The notes under the pieces were generated by a model. The model was not told where the DNA came from. It made no database searches and saw only the letters and a list, made by a program, of their open reading frames with translations. Shown here in pieces: positions 33,873 to 43,666 of a DNA stretch of 64,000 nucleotides (positions are counted from its first letter, which is position 1; every line of letters begins with the position of its first letter). The position numbers and the translations under genes were made by a program. This stretch comes from Aquimarina sp. Aq107 (GTDB lineage: Bacteria > Bacteroidota > Bacteroidia > Flavobacteriales > Flavobacteriaceae): NCBI RefSeq assembly GCF_943733665.1, contig NZ_OX030782.1, positions 2,962,501-3,026,500 of the forward strand. Direction: 5' to 3'.

Positions 33873-36289
33873 TGATTATAAATAAACAACATATCATTAC
33901 TACAATAGTATCCATTCAACTATTTCTTATTGGATGTACATGTTTTGCTAATGAGATTAAAGTAGCAACTATTGATGAATTCAATAATGCTATAAAATCT
34001 GTAAAAGCTGGAGATCGTATAATATTAAAAAATGGAGAGTGGAAAGATGTAAAATTAGTAGCTAAAGGTGAAGGAACTTCAGAAAATCCTATTATTATAG
34101 AAGCAGAAGAATCCGGTAAGGTGATCCTTACCGGAGATTCTAACCTAAAAATCGCTGGAACCCATTTATTAATCAAAGGGTTGTGGTTTAAAAACGGCTA
34201 CACTTCTGGAAAATCAGTGATTTCGTTTAGAGTAAATTCGAAAGAATATGCAAGTCACTCCAGACTTACTGATTGTGCAATTACATACTACAATCCAAGT
34301 AAAAAATCTATCGATTATAAATGGATAAGTGTTTGGGGTAAAAATAACAGAATAGATCACAACTATTTTGTGGGAAAAATTAACTCTGGTACCACTCTAG
34401 TTGTATGGTTAAAGGGAAAAGAGCATATAGAAAACAACCATCGAATTGATCATAATTATTTTGGAGAAAGACCTACTTTAGGTTCTAATGGTGGAGAAAC
34501 TATTAGAATTGGAACTAGCAAAAACTCATTATTATCTTCTAGAACAATTGTAGAAGATAATGTTTTTGAAAAATGTAATGGTGAGTTAGAAATTATTTCT
34601 AATAAATCAGGTAACAACGTATATCGTAATAATCTTTTTTTAGAAAGTGAAGGTGTCTTAACATTAAGACACGGAAACAAGTGCCTGATAGAAGGTAATG
34701 TATTTATAGGAAATCAAAAACCGAATACTGGTGGTATAAGAATTATAAATGCAGGTCATGTTGTTAGAAATAACTTAATGATGAATCTTACAGGTGATGG
34801 TTTTAGAGGGCCAATAGTTGTAATGAATGGCGTACCTAATAGCCCTGCAAATAGATATCATCAAGTTAATGATGTAAAAATTCAGAACAATACTATTATA
34901 AATTGTTCTCCAATTCAACTTTGCGCTGGAAGTGATGAAGAAAGATCATTAGCCCCAATAAATACAACCTTTTCTAATAATATCATATACAATGATAAAA
35001 ATGGTGATATCGCAACAATACATGATAAAATAGATGGATTTAATTTCTATGGGAATATTTTAGATACTCAGAAAAATTTTGATCAAAAAGGCTTTACAAA
35101 AATGAAAGTAAATTGGGATACATTTGAAGATATTCTTTACATCCCAACTGAAACGAATGAAGAATTAATCAAAAATTCGAAACCTGAAGCTAAATCACCT
35201 AAATTAGATATTACTGGAGCAAAAAGAACTACTTTCATTGCTGGTGCTTATAATCTAGGAAATAATAAGTTCCCTAAGGCATTGGTTCTTAGAAGTGGAA
35301 CATCTTGGGATTCTAAAACAAAACCTGAGAAACTTGTGGCTACATCAGAAATCATTGAAGTAGAACCAGGTTTAGGAACATTGCGTAAGGCATTAAAAAA
35401 GGCTTCTTTCGGTAGTATTCTAAAATTAAAATCTGGAGAATACATTCTAGAAAAAGGAATAAAAATTACAACAAAAATTACTATTCAAGGAGATACTAAA
35501 GGTAAAAAACCTATATTAAAAGTAAAAGAAGGTTTAGAAAAAAACCCAACATATTTCTTTAGAGTAGAAGGTGGTAATAGCTTACACTTAAAGAATTTAG
35601 AAATTTCTGGAAACTTAAAAACACCTATAAAATATGCTGTAGTCTCTCCTGACAAAGGTGTCGCCGAATCATACTCTGTATTTATTGACAATTGTCATAT
35701 TCATGGGTTTAAAAACAAAAAAGGTGGTAGTTTTTTCAAAGGATACAAAGGAACTTTTGCAGATACTTTAAGTATTGCTAATTCTAGAATTGAAAACTCA
35801 TACCGAGGGATCAATCTTTCAGAAGAAAAAGAAAGTTTCGGAAAGTATAGTGCTCAAATAGTACGTATTAATAACACAATTTTTAAAGACATAGAACAAT
35901 GGGCTTTAAATTATTATCGTGGAGGAACTGACGAATCTACTTTAGGAGGTAATCTTTCTGTACAAAACTCTGTGTTTAGTAATGTAGGAAATATAGAAAA
36001 AGGTACCGTGCTTAGAACCAAAGGGATTGTAACAGTAGATATCAAAAATTCAGTTTTCGAAAAAAGTTATAAAGTAATTAACCCTGTTAATTTAAATGGA
36101 AGTAAAAATACGATAAGTAACTGTGTCGTTTTTGATTGTGGCACTGTAAAAGCAACAAAAGGAGCATCTGAAAAAAATGTAATATATAAAAACCCTAAAT
36201 GGGAAGATAAAGAAAAATTCATTCCAAGTGAAAAATCGCCATTGCGAAAAGAACAACATATTGGACTGAAATGGGATACTAAAAAATAA
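33872..36289 (+). CDS. Two-domain PL6 alginate lyase (chondroitinase-B-like beta-helix)
   Basis: The 805-aa protein carries an N-terminal export signal, possibly lipidated at a Cys in FLIGCTC, and two right-handed beta-helix domains: about 28-450, and 490-800 beginning at ATSEIIEVEPGLGTLRKA. The first domain contains the PL6 catalytic set: Glu238 in GELEIIS, Lys245 in SNKSGNN and Arg266 in LTLRHGN. Their spacing (7 and 21 residues) equals that of Glu213, Lys220 and Arg241 in the characterised alginate lyase AlyGC, another two-domain PL6 enzyme. The enzyme beta-eliminates alginate to unsaturated products. The second domain lacks an obvious catalytic set and may shape the active site. Exo or endo action cannot be decided. 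Confidence 0.9.
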   Translation: MIINKQHIITTIVSIQLFLIGCTCFANEIKVATIDEFNNAIKSVKAGDRIILKNGEWKDVKLVAKGEGTSENPIIIEAEESGKVILTGDSNLKIAGTHLLIKGLWFKNGYTSGKSVISFRVNSKEYASHSRLTDCAITYYNPSKKSIDYKWISVWGKNNRIDHNYFVGKINSGTTLVVWLKGKEHIENNHRIDHNYFGERPTLGSNGGETIRIGTSKNSLLSSRTIVEDNVFEKCNGELEIISNKSGNNVYRNNLFLESEGVLTLRHGNKCLIEGNVFIGNQKPNTGGIRIINAGHVVRNNLMMNLTGDGFRGPIVVMNGVPNSPANRYHQVNDVKIQNNTIINCSPIQLCAGSDEERSLAPINTTFSNNIIYNDKNGDIATIHDKIDGFNFYGNILDTQKNFDQKGFTKMKVNWDTFEDILYIPTETNEELIKNSKPEAKSPKLDITGAKRTTFIAGAYNLGNNKFPKALVLRSGTSWDSKTKPEKLVATSEIIEVEPGLGTLRKALKKASFGSILKLKSGEYILEKGIKITTKITIQGDTKGKKPILKVKEGLEKNPTYFFRVEGGNSLHLKNLEISGNLKTPIKYAVVSPDKGVAESYSVFIDNCHIHGFKNKKGGSFFKGYKGTFADTLSIANSRIENSYRGINLSEEKESFGKYSAQIVRINNTIFKDIEQWALNYYRGGTDESTLGGNLSVQNSVFSNVGNIEKGTVLRTKGIVTVDIKNSVFEKSYKVINPVNLNGSKNTISNCVVFDCGTVKATKGASEKNVIYKNPKWEDKEKFIPSEKSPLRKEQHIGLKWDTKK

Positions 36290-36307
36290 AATTAACACAA
36301 TAGAATT

Positions 36308-37858
36308 ATGAAAAATTACGAAGCATCTTTTAAGAGAATCTTAGCAGGTCTATTGGTTTTCTGTTTAATGTTGATATTTGTAATATCCTCATCTTGTGAT
36401 GCGGATATCGAAGTGGATCAGACTGTAGAGGAAATAGAATCTGCAACTCCAATAATCTCTAGTTTTTCTCCATCTAGTGCAGAAATACTTGAAGAAGTAC
36501 TTGTAGAAGGAGAATTTCTACAATTTGTGGATAGAGCAACCATAGGTGGAATACCTACTGAAATTAAAAGTAAAATTAGCGATACTCAAATTTTACTAAG
36601 AATTGACCCTGCTGTTATTTCAGGACAAATCGTACTTATCAATGATTTAAGTAGACAAGGTGCAGAAAACTTGGAATTTACAGCTACTTCTACCGAAAGT
36701 TTAACTGTATCGTATCCTGTACCATCAGTAACAAGTGCAATCCCTGGTGAGGCTACAGCAAATGATTTACTAATCATAGAAGGTGCTAATCTTGGTGTAG
36801 TATCAAGTGTTACTTTTGGAGGCGTACCTGGTGTTATATCTTTTCAAGAAAATGATGTAATTGTAGTAACTGTGCCAAACCCAGGAACTCTAGATCCTGT
36901 TGCTATTAATTTAACTTATAATAGTAATAGCGGAGAAATTGCACAAGAATTAAGTTCTTCTTTCTTAGTTAACATACCGACACCAGAGCCAGATAATGTG
37001 CCTAGAATAATGGCTAGAGATAATATGGTAACAATCACAGGAGCTAATATCAATTTCACAACATCTGTTACAGTCGATGGTATTGAGGCAACAATTACTA
37101 CGTCTCCTACTGATTTAACTTTTATGGTTCCATCTGGAGTAACAACAGGTATATCCGAAGTTATCATTACAGATACAGAAATGCGTCAAACTGTATTTAA
37201 TATACCATACATCAACGGACCATATTACGAATATTATGATTTTGATACGAAAGCTTTAGAAACTGTAAGAGATAATAAGAATGGTGATCCTACTGAAGTG
37301 GTTTTATCATTAGGAGAAGACGAAGCGGAACAACCAAGATTCCCAGGAATGACAGAATCTTTTGGAAGTAGATATTTACACTTAGATTACCCTAAAGCTA
37401 CTACTAGTACCTTAGCCTCCATATATTGTTATGATTTTAGTGATGATTTTGGAACTGAAGAAATGGGAGAAGAATCAGCAGCTTTATTAGATCCAGCCGG
37501 TAGATTTGGCGGAAACCCTGTATTACATTTCTGGATGAGAATTAATGGAGCAAACTGTAGAACAAAAATATATCTAGGAACTTCAAGTGCTCAGCGTAGA
37601 GAATCTAATGGTCCTCTTTTAGACACAGGAGGAGAATGGGTATTAGTTGCTGTAAGACTTAATGGTTTTATGGATAGTGCAGCAGATTTTTCAAGATTTC
37701 ATTTCCGTCTTACTGCAGGTAGTTCTTCTGATAATATACCAAGATCAGCTGATTACGATTGGATAATTGTAACCGACAGAGTATTAACAGAGTTTGGAGC
37801 TGTAGATTATTCAGCAGCATCCATTACGGACGAGACTAACTGGAAAGATCAAGGTTAA
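36308..37858 (+). CDS. IPT/TIG-domain surface lipoprotein, probable alginate-binding SGBP (SusE/F-like)
   Basis: The 516-aa protein has a lipoprotein signal with lipobox VISSSC and three tandem IPT/TIG immunoglobulin-like domains (about 48-135, 137-220, 225-300; for example ATPIISSFSPSSAEILEEVLVEG and VPSVTSAIPGEATANDLLIIEGANLG). The C-terminal region is of about 210 residues beginning YYEYYDFD, probably a jelly-roll carbohydrate-binding module. It sits between the two lyase genes, where PULs usually encode surface glycan-binding proteins. Alginate binding is inferred from position; I see no catalytic motif. Confidence 0.8.
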   Translation: MKNYEASFKRILAGLLVFCLMLIFVISSSCDADIEVDQTVEEIESATPIISSFSPSSAEILEEVLVEGEFLQFVDRATIGGIPTEIKSKISDTQILLRIDPAVISGQIVLINDLSRQGAENLEFTATSTESLTVSYPVPSVTSAIPGEATANDLLIIEGANLGVVSSVTFGGVPGVISFQENDVIVVTVPNPGTLDPVAINLTYNSNSGEIAQELSSSFLVNIPTPEPDNVPRIMARDNMVTITGANINFTTSVTVDGIEATITTSPTDLTFMVPSGVTTGISEVIITDTEMRQTVFNIPYINGPYYEYYDFDTKALETVRDNKNGDPTEVVLSLGEDEAEQPRFPGMTESFGSRYLHLDYPKATTSTLASIYCYDFSDDFGTEEMGEESAALLDPAGRFGGNPVLHFWMRINGANCRTKIYLGTSSAQRRESNGPLLDTGGEWVLVAVRLNGFMDSAADFSRFHFRLTAGSSSDNIPRSADYDWIIVTDRVLTEFGAVDYSAASITDETNWKDQG

Positions 37859-37893
37859 AAAACAATAAATAACGAATTTTCATAATATTATAA

Positions 37894-40158
37894 ATGATCC
37901 AATCACCTTTACATACTATTCGGTTAAGGTTAGGCATTCTTTGCCTAACCCTAACTCTTAGTATTCTAAGTTTTGGCTGTACTAAAAAAGAAAACACAGC
38001 ATCAACCAAAACAGAGATTAAAAATCAAAAACCAACACTTTCTTTATCTACTTCTGAAGCTAATGAAATAAAAAAATTACTAAACACTAACGATGTTTTA
38101 AAAGTCTCCTTTGAACAACATAAAGAAAAAGCAGACAAAGCAATTAAGAATGGTATTGAAGTGCCTCTCCCAAAAGACCCTGGTGGTGGATATACACATG
38201 AAAAACATAAACGCAATTATGGAGAAATGTATTCTGCAGGAATTTCATATATAATTACTGAAGACACTAAATACTCCAAGTTTGTTACTGATATGTTATT
38301 AGCGTATGCTAAAATGTATCCTAATTTACCTTTACATCCAAAGAGTAAAAAAAATCACCCAGCTGGAAAGCTTTTCTGGCAAGGATTAAATGAAAGTGTT
38401 TGGTTAGTTAATTCAATACAAGCATATAATCTGGTAAGTGATGTAATTTCTGAAGAAAATAAGAAAATAATAGAAGACCAAGTTTTTAAGAAAGTAGCAG
38501 AATTTATTAGCGTTGATTCTAAAAAAACCTTCAATAAAATACATAACCATGGAACCTGGGCAGTAGCGGGCGTAGGTATGACAGGATATGTTCTCAAAGA
38601 TCAGGATATGGTCGACCGTGCTTTGTACGGTAGTAATAAAGATAAAGAAACAGGTTTTCTTAAACAGATAGATATGCTTTTTTCTCCGGAAGGATACTAT
38701 TCTGAAGGTCCTTATTATCAGCGATATGCTATGATGCCTTTTATGCTTTTCGCTCAAGCTATCCAGATCAATCAACCTGATCTTAAAATCTTTGAATACC
38801 GAGATCAATTATTAGGTAAAGCGGTAACCACAGTATTGCAACTAACTGACGAAAATGGAGCATTTTTTCCTTTTAATGATGCATTAAAAGAAAAAAACTA
38901 TTTAACCAGTGAATTGATATTTGCCAGCAATATTGCATACGCCTACTATAAAGATAGCTCGCTACTGCCTATTACTTTAGCACACAAAAAGGTTAGCATA
39001 TCAGGTGCAGGACTTGAAGTAGCTAAAGCTTTGAAAAGTTATAAACCAAAACCATACGAAAAAAAACCACTACTAATTACAGACGGAAAAGATGGAACCG
39101 ATGGAGGTTTAGCATTATTACGTATGTCTAATGGTAAAAAAGATAAAAAACTTACCACTGTTTTTAAATTTGCTTCTCAAGGGATGGGACATGGTCATTT
39201 TGATCGATTGTCGATATTTCTGTATGATGGAAAACAAGAAATTTTACAAGATTATGGAGCTGCAAGGTTTCTAAACGTAGAATCAAAACAAGGAGGAAGA
39301 TATTTACCAGAAAACAAAACGTGGGCAAAACAAACTATAGCGCATAATACAGTTACTGTAGATGAGTCTTCTCAATTTGGAGCTAACGTAAAAGAATCGA
39401 GTAAAGTAAATCCAAAACTTCTTTTTTCTAACCTGAAAGACACTAATCTACAAATTGTTAGTGCTAAAGAAGAAAATGCATACCCAGGAGTTCATATGCA
39501 AAGAACGCTAGCCTTAGTAAAAAATGAAGCTTCAGAAAGACCTCCTTTTATTATTGATGTATATGCTATTGCTGCTAATGAAGCTCATCAATACGATCTA
39601 AACTTTATGTATCAAGGGCAAGTAATGGAAACTAATTTTGAGTATCTCAAAGAAAACACATTAAACCCACTTGGAACTAAAAATGGATACCAACATCTAT
39701 GGAAACTTGCAGAAGGTAAGAGTAATCAAAATTTTGCAACGTTAACTTGGTTAAACCAAAACAGCTTCTACTCTATCTCAAGTCTTATAGACAAGGAAAG
39801 TAATATGGTCTTTTCGAGTCTAGGAGCTAACGATCCTAATTTTAATCTTAGAAATGAAGCTTCCTACATGCTAAGAGAAAACAACAAGAAGGATCATGTT
39901 TTCGTAAACGTCATAGAACCTCATGGAAATTTTGATCCAAAATTAGAATCTGTACAGAATCCTCATTCTGATATTAAAAATATTGAACTGATCTTTTCTG
40001 ATGATAGCTATACTATCGTAGAAGTGACATTCAAAAATAATGAAAGTTATACACTAACGGTCGTTAATAAAGACCACGACCCACACAAACAACACGAAAT
40101 AACTATTGATAATAGAACATATCAGTGGACAGGAAATTATAATTTAAAAACTAACTAA
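37894..40158 (+). CDS. PL17 oligoalginate lyase (exolytic), lipoprotein
   Basis: The 754-aa protein has a lipoprotein signal (SILSFGC), an N-terminal alpha/alpha-barrel alginate-lyase domain (about 60-370) and a C-terminal heparinase II/III-like beta-sheet domain (about 390-750). Catalytic residues by comparison with Alg17c: Asn218 and His219 in IHNHGTW, Tyr275 in SEGPYYQRY and a His in GMGHGHFDRLS. PL17 enzymes trim alginate oligomers to unsaturated monouronate, which becomes DEH. Lipidation puts it on the cell envelope, downstream in the pathway from the PL6 enzyme and SusCD import. KdgF follows after 3 bases. Confidence 0.92.
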   Translation: MIQSPLHTIRLRLGILCLTLTLSILSFGCTKKENTASTKTEIKNQKPTLSLSTSEANEIKKLLNTNDVLKVSFEQHKEKADKAIKNGIEVPLPKDPGGGYTHEKHKRNYGEMYSAGISYIITEDTKYSKFVTDMLLAYAKMYPNLPLHPKSKKNHPAGKLFWQGLNESVWLVNSIQAYNLVSDVISEENKKIIEDQVFKKVAEFISVDSKKTFNKIHNHGTWAVAGVGMTGYVLKDQDMVDRALYGSNKDKETGFLKQIDMLFSPEGYYSEGPYYQRYAMMPFMLFAQAIQINQPDLKIFEYRDQLLGKAVTTVLQLTDENGAFFPFNDALKEKNYLTSELIFASNIAYAYYKDSSLLPITLAHKKVSISGAGLEVAKALKSYKPKPYEKKPLLITDGKDGTDGGLALLRMSNGKKDKKLTTVFKFASQGMGHGHFDRLSIFLYDGKQEILQDYGAARFLNVESKQGGRYLPENKTWAKQTIAHNTVTVDESSQFGANVKESSKVNPKLLFSNLKDTNLQIVSAKEENAYPGVHMQRTLALVKNEASERPPFIIDVYAIAANEAHQYDLNFMYQGQVMETNFEYLKENTLNPLGTKNGYQHLWKLAEGKSNQNFATLTWLNQNSFYSISSLIDKESNMVFSSLGANDPNFNLRNEASYMLRENNKKDHVFVNVIEPHGNFDPKLESVQNPHSDIKNIELIFSDDSYTIVEVTFKNNESYTLTVVNKDHDPHKQHEITIDNRTYQWTGNYNLKTN

Positions 40159-40161
40159 ACA

Positions 40162-40530
40162 ATGAGCTACTCAAAAATCAAGAGTGAAGTATTCTTCGTA
40201 ACCAAAGATAAACCGTGGGAACAAGCCGCAGAAGGTATTACTCGTCAAATGATCGGTTATGACGTGAATATAATGATGGTTAAAGTAAACTTCGAAAAAG
40301 GGGCAATTGGATACATTCATGACCACTTTCATTCTCAAACTACATATGTTGAATCTGGAAGTTTTGAAGTTACTATCGGAGATGATAAAAAAGTATTAAA
40401 TGCTGGCGATGGATTCTTTATTCCACCTAATGTTCCTCACGGAGCGGTATGTTTAGAAGCAGGAGTTCTTATTGATGTATTTAGTCCAATACGCGAAGAT
40501 TTTTTAGAAATTTCACACGAAAAGAAGTAA
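40162..40530 (+). CDS. kdgF: KdgF-type cupin: unsaturated uronate linearisation
   Basis: The 122-aa single-domain cupin has metal ligands in GYIHDHFHSQTTYVESG (two His, Gln) and in IPPNVPHGAV (His). KdgF proteins turn the 4,5-unsaturated uronate released by lyases into its open-chain keto form (DEH), speeding a reaction that is otherwise spontaneous. Its place between the PL17 lyase (3-base gap) and the uronate transporter (4-base gap) fits that role. No signal peptide is present, so it acts in the cytoplasm, which implies that unsaturated monouronate is imported. Confidence 0.88.
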   Translation: MSYSKIKSEVFFVTKDKPWEQAAEGITRQMIGYDVNIMMVKVNFEKGAIGYIHDHFHSQTTYVESGSFEVTIGDDKKVLNAGDGFFIPPNVPHGAVCLEAGVLIDVFSPIREDFLEISHEKK

Positions 40531-40534
40531 TTAG

Positions 40535-41809
40535 ATGACTAAGCTAAAAGGATTGCGTTGGTGGATTATTGTGTTAATTTTCCTAGCAACGGTTATTAAT
40601 TATATCGATAGAACTGCATTTGCACTTTTATGGCCTGAAATGGGTAAGGATTTAGGGATGGATAACTCCGATTATGCTCTAATGCTTAACTTCTTTCTCG
40701 CTGCATATGCCATCGGTAAATTTGCTTCAGGAAAATTGTATGATGAAATAGGTACTCGCTTAGGATTTACAGTTTCTATTATTGTTTGGTCTGTAGCCTC
40801 TGTTTTTCACGCATTTGCAAGAGGACTTGTTAGTCTTTCAATTTTTAGAGTACTACTAGGTTTAGGAGAAGCAGGAAATTGGCCAGGAGCGGTGAAAAGT
40901 AATGGTGAATGGTTCCCTATAAAAGAACGTGCAATTGCTCAAGGTATTTTTAATGCCGGTGCTTCTATAGGAAATGTAATTGCGCCATTTATTATCATAT
41001 TCTTATACACGCAATATGGTTGGAAAACCACTTATATCATCTTAGGGTTTGTTGGTATATTATGGGTAATTCCTTGGTTATTTATTAATAAAGCTAAACC
41101 AGAAAAACACCCATGGATTACAGATGAAGAAAGAGCACTAATCATAAAAGATAGAATAGAAAAAATCGATACAGAAAATGAAGTAAAGGAAAAAGGTTTA
41201 AGTATTGGCCAAATATTAAGCCATAAAGAATCTTGGGGTGTTCTATTCTGTAGGTTTTTCATAGAACCAATATGGTGGTTTTTTGTAGGATGGATGCCTA
41301 TTTATTTAGGTGCAAAATTTGGATCTGACATTGAGGAAACCAAAAGTATTTGGATTTCTTATTTGATGGCTGCAGCAGGAAGTATAATTGGCGGTATGTT
41401 TACAAAAGCTTTAATGAAAAAATTCTCCGTAGATGCATCGAGAAAAATTACAATTGCACTAGGAGGTATTCTAATTTTAATAGCATTTGTATCCATCATC
41501 AACTTCGTTACAGAGGAAAACTTTATGATGTTCATATATCTTGCTGGATTAGCATTATTTGGATTTCAGTTTGCTATTGGAAACATACAAACAATTTCTA
41601 GTGACTTATTTAGAGGTCCTTCTGTTGGAACACTAGCAGGATTAGCAGGAACTGTAGCGGCGGTATCGCCAATGATTATGAACTGGTTTGTCGGTCAGAT
41701 AACAACAAGTTCATATACCCCAGCATTTGTAGCAATATGTGTTTCTGTAATACTTGGGGTCTTATCTATTTTCTTGTTTATCAAAAAAATTGGACCTGTA
41801 AGAAAATAA
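40535..41809 (+). CDS. MFS hexuronate/uronate transporter (ExuT-like)
   Basis: The 424-aa protein has twelve predicted membrane helices and the anion:cation symporter signatures LATVINYIDRTAFALLWP and the motif RVLLGLGEAGNWPGAVKSNGEW, as in ExuT and GudP. It imports the monouronate across the inner membrane with protons. Placement after kdgF and before the DEH reductase gene supports DEH or its cyclic precursor as cargo. A short hairpin follows the gene. Confidence 0.9.
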   Translation: MTKLKGLRWWIIVLIFLATVINYIDRTAFALLWPEMGKDLGMDNSDYALMLNFFLAAYAIGKFASGKLYDEIGTRLGFTVSIIVWSVASVFHAFARGLVSLSIFRVLLGLGEAGNWPGAVKSNGEWFPIKERAIAQGIFNAGASIGNVIAPFIIIFLYTQYGWKTTYIILGFVGILWVIPWLFINKAKPEKHPWITDEERALIIKDRIEKIDTENEVKEKGLSIGQILSHKESWGVLFCRFFIEPIWWFFVGWMPIYLGAKFGSDIEETKSIWISYLMAAAGSIIGGMFTKALMKKFSVDASRKITIALGGILILIAFVSIINFVTEENFMMFIYLAGLALFGFQFAIGNIQTISSDLFRGPSVGTLAGLAGTVAAVSPMIMNWFVGQITTSSYTPAFVAICVSVILGVLSIFLFIKKIGPVRK

Positions 41810-41831
41810 TACACCAGTATAGATTGGTGTA
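41810..41831 (+). other. Hairpin between transporter and reductase genes
   Basis: TACACCA (41810-41816) pairs with TGGTGTA (41825-41831) over an 8-base loop, directly after the transporter stop codon, followed by AAATAAAATTAATC. Weak as a terminator; it may tune expression within the operon. Confidence 0.45.
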
Positions 41832-41880
41832 AAATAAAATTAATCAACTATCAATAATTTATAATTAATAAAAAGAAAAA

Positions 41881-42642
41881 ATGAGTTTAAAAGGAAAAGT
41901 TGCCATTGTAACTGGTGCAACCGGTGGAATTGGTTTTGAAGTTGCTAAGAGATTAGGTAACGATGGATATACTGTAGTTTTAAATGGTATAGAAGATGAT
42001 AAAGGAGCTGAAAGAATAAAAGAACTTACAGCCCAAGGAATAACTGCAGAGTATTATGGATTCGATGTTACAAACGAAGAAGCAGTTACTTCTAATATTG
42101 TAGCTATTGGAGAAAAATATGGTAAAATAGACCTACTGGTAAATAATGCTGGTGGATTAGGAGGAAGATCTAGATTTGAAGGTATGACAACAGAATTTTA
42201 TAGATCTGTAATGGCCTTAAATTTGGATTCTACATTTTTTGCCTCTAGAGCTGCAATCCCATTTTTGAAAAAAGGAGAAAATTCTTCAATTATTAACTAT
42301 ACATCTAATGCAGGATGGACTGCAGGAGGTCCTGGTGCTGGAATTTATGGAACATCAAAAGCTGCTGTTAATGCAATTACAAGAGCTTTAGCAAAAGATT
42401 TAGCAGAATACGGAATTAGAGTAAATGCAGTATCGCCTGGTACGATTGACACTCCATTTCATGCTCAAATTAAATCTACTAAACCAGAAGTTTTTGCATC
42501 ATGGAAAAACAACATTATGTTAGGTAGATTAGGACAACCAGAAGATGTTGCTTCTGTGGTTTCCTTCTTAGCAAGTGATGATGCTGCTTTCATAACGGCT
42601 GAAACTATCCAAATTGGTGGTGGACAAGCATTAGGTATTTAA
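41881..42642 (+). CDS. SDR-family reductase, predicted DEH reductase
   Basis: The 253-aa short-chain dehydrogenase has the cofactor motif VTGATGGIGFEVA, NNAGGLGG, the catalytic Ser region INYTSNAGW and Tyr-x-x-x-Lys in YGTSKAAVN, and the C-terminal IQIGGGQAL. In alginate pathways an SDR of this size reduces 4-deoxy-L-erythro-5-hexoseulose uronate (DEH) to 2-keto-3-deoxygluconate (KDG), which the next gene's kinase uses. The link to DEH is from operon context; the sequence alone could equally be a KduD-like dehydrogenase. Confidence 0.85.
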   Translation: MSLKGKVAIVTGATGGIGFEVAKRLGNDGYTVVLNGIEDDKGAERIKELTAQGITAEYYGFDVTNEEAVTSNIVAIGEKYGKIDLLVNNAGGLGGRSRFEGMTTEFYRSVMALNLDSTFFASRAAIPFLKKGENSSIINYTSNAGWTAGGPGAGIYGTSKAAVNAITRALAKDLAEYGIRVNAVSPGTIDTPFHAQIKSTKPEVFASWKNNIMLGRLGQPEDVASVVSFLASDDAAFITAETIQIGGGQALGI

Positions 42643-42660
42643 TAAAAAGAAAAATATAAA

Positions 42661-43665
42661 ATGAAAAAAGTAGTAACCTTTGGAGAAGTTTTAATGCGTA
42701 TAGCTCCTTTAGGGAACAAAAAATTAAAACAATCTAACCAATTAGAATACTACTTTGGTGGAACCGAAGCGAACGTAGCGATATCGCTCGCTCAATTCGG
42801 GAACAATACACAACATATTACAGCAGTATCCAACGATTTTGTTGGTGATGCAGCAAAGAGCTACTTGCAGAAACTGGGAGTAGATACTGGTTTGATTATT
42901 GACTCGCGTCATCCTCTGGGATTATACTTCCTGGAGGTTGGTGCAGTCATGCGATCAAGCACTATAGCATACAACAGATCTAATTCTGCTTTTTGCAACA
43001 TAAATCCTGATGAAATTAATTGGGAAAAAGCCCTAGAAAATTGTGATTGGTTCCACTGGACAGGTATTACCCCTGCTTTATCCTTAAATGCATTTAAAGC
43101 ACTAAAACAAGGACTAGAAATTGCTAATAAAAAAGGAATTACAATATCTGCTGATCCAGCATATAGAAGTGGTTTATGGAATTACGGTCATGAAGCAAAA
43201 GATATACTTAATGAATTAGTAGCGTTATCTAATATTTTTATCGGAGGTCCAAATGAAATTAATGAACTTCTAGACACTAGTTTCTCCTTTACTAATGAAG
43301 ATTTTATTGAAGCCAGTAAAGCTTTATTACAAAAATATTCTAATATCAGAGGCGTGTTTGATAAAACAAGAGTTTCTCTTAATGCAAGCTGGCATAAGAT
43401 AAAAGCTAGAATGTGGAATGGGCAAGAATTTTCGGAAACCAATGAATTAGAAATAACACACGTTGTTGATCGAATTGGTACTGGTGATGCTTATGCTGCA
43501 GGATTAATTCAAGGTCTATTGCACTATGATGATATAAAAGCATTACAATTTGCCAATGCATCTTGCGCTTTAAAGCATACTATAGAAGGTGATGCAAATC
43601 TAGTAACTGAGGCTGATGTCTTAAGTATCATTGAAGGTAATATATCTGGACGAATAAAAAGATAA
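42661..43665 (+). CDS. kdgK: 2-keto-3-deoxygluconate (KDG) kinase
   Basis: The 334-aa PfkB-family kinase phosphorylates KDG to KDPG. Motifs are VTFGEVLMRIAPLG, YYFGGTEANVAISLAQFG (substrate-binding GG) and the anion hole with catalytic Asp in VDRIGTGDAYAAGLIQG. It lies 18 bases after the SDR gene and 1 base before the aldolase gene. The local base composition matches its neighbours, so there is no sign of a late insertion into the operon. Confidence 0.93.
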   Translation: MKKVVTFGEVLMRIAPLGNKKLKQSNQLEYYFGGTEANVAISLAQFGNNTQHITAVSNDFVGDAAKSYLQKLGVDTGLIIDSRHPLGLYFLEVGAVMRSSTIAYNRSNSAFCNINPDEINWEKALENCDWFHWTGITPALSLNAFKALKQGLEIANKKGITISADPAYRSGLWNYGHEAKDILNELVALSNIFIGGPNEINELLDTSFSFTNEDFIEASKALLQKYSNIRGVFDKTRVSLNASWHKIKARMWNGQEFSETNELEITHVVDRIGTGDAYAAGLIQGLLHYDDIKALQFANASCALKHTIEGDANLVTEADVLSIIEGNISGRIKR

Positions 43666-43666
43666 A

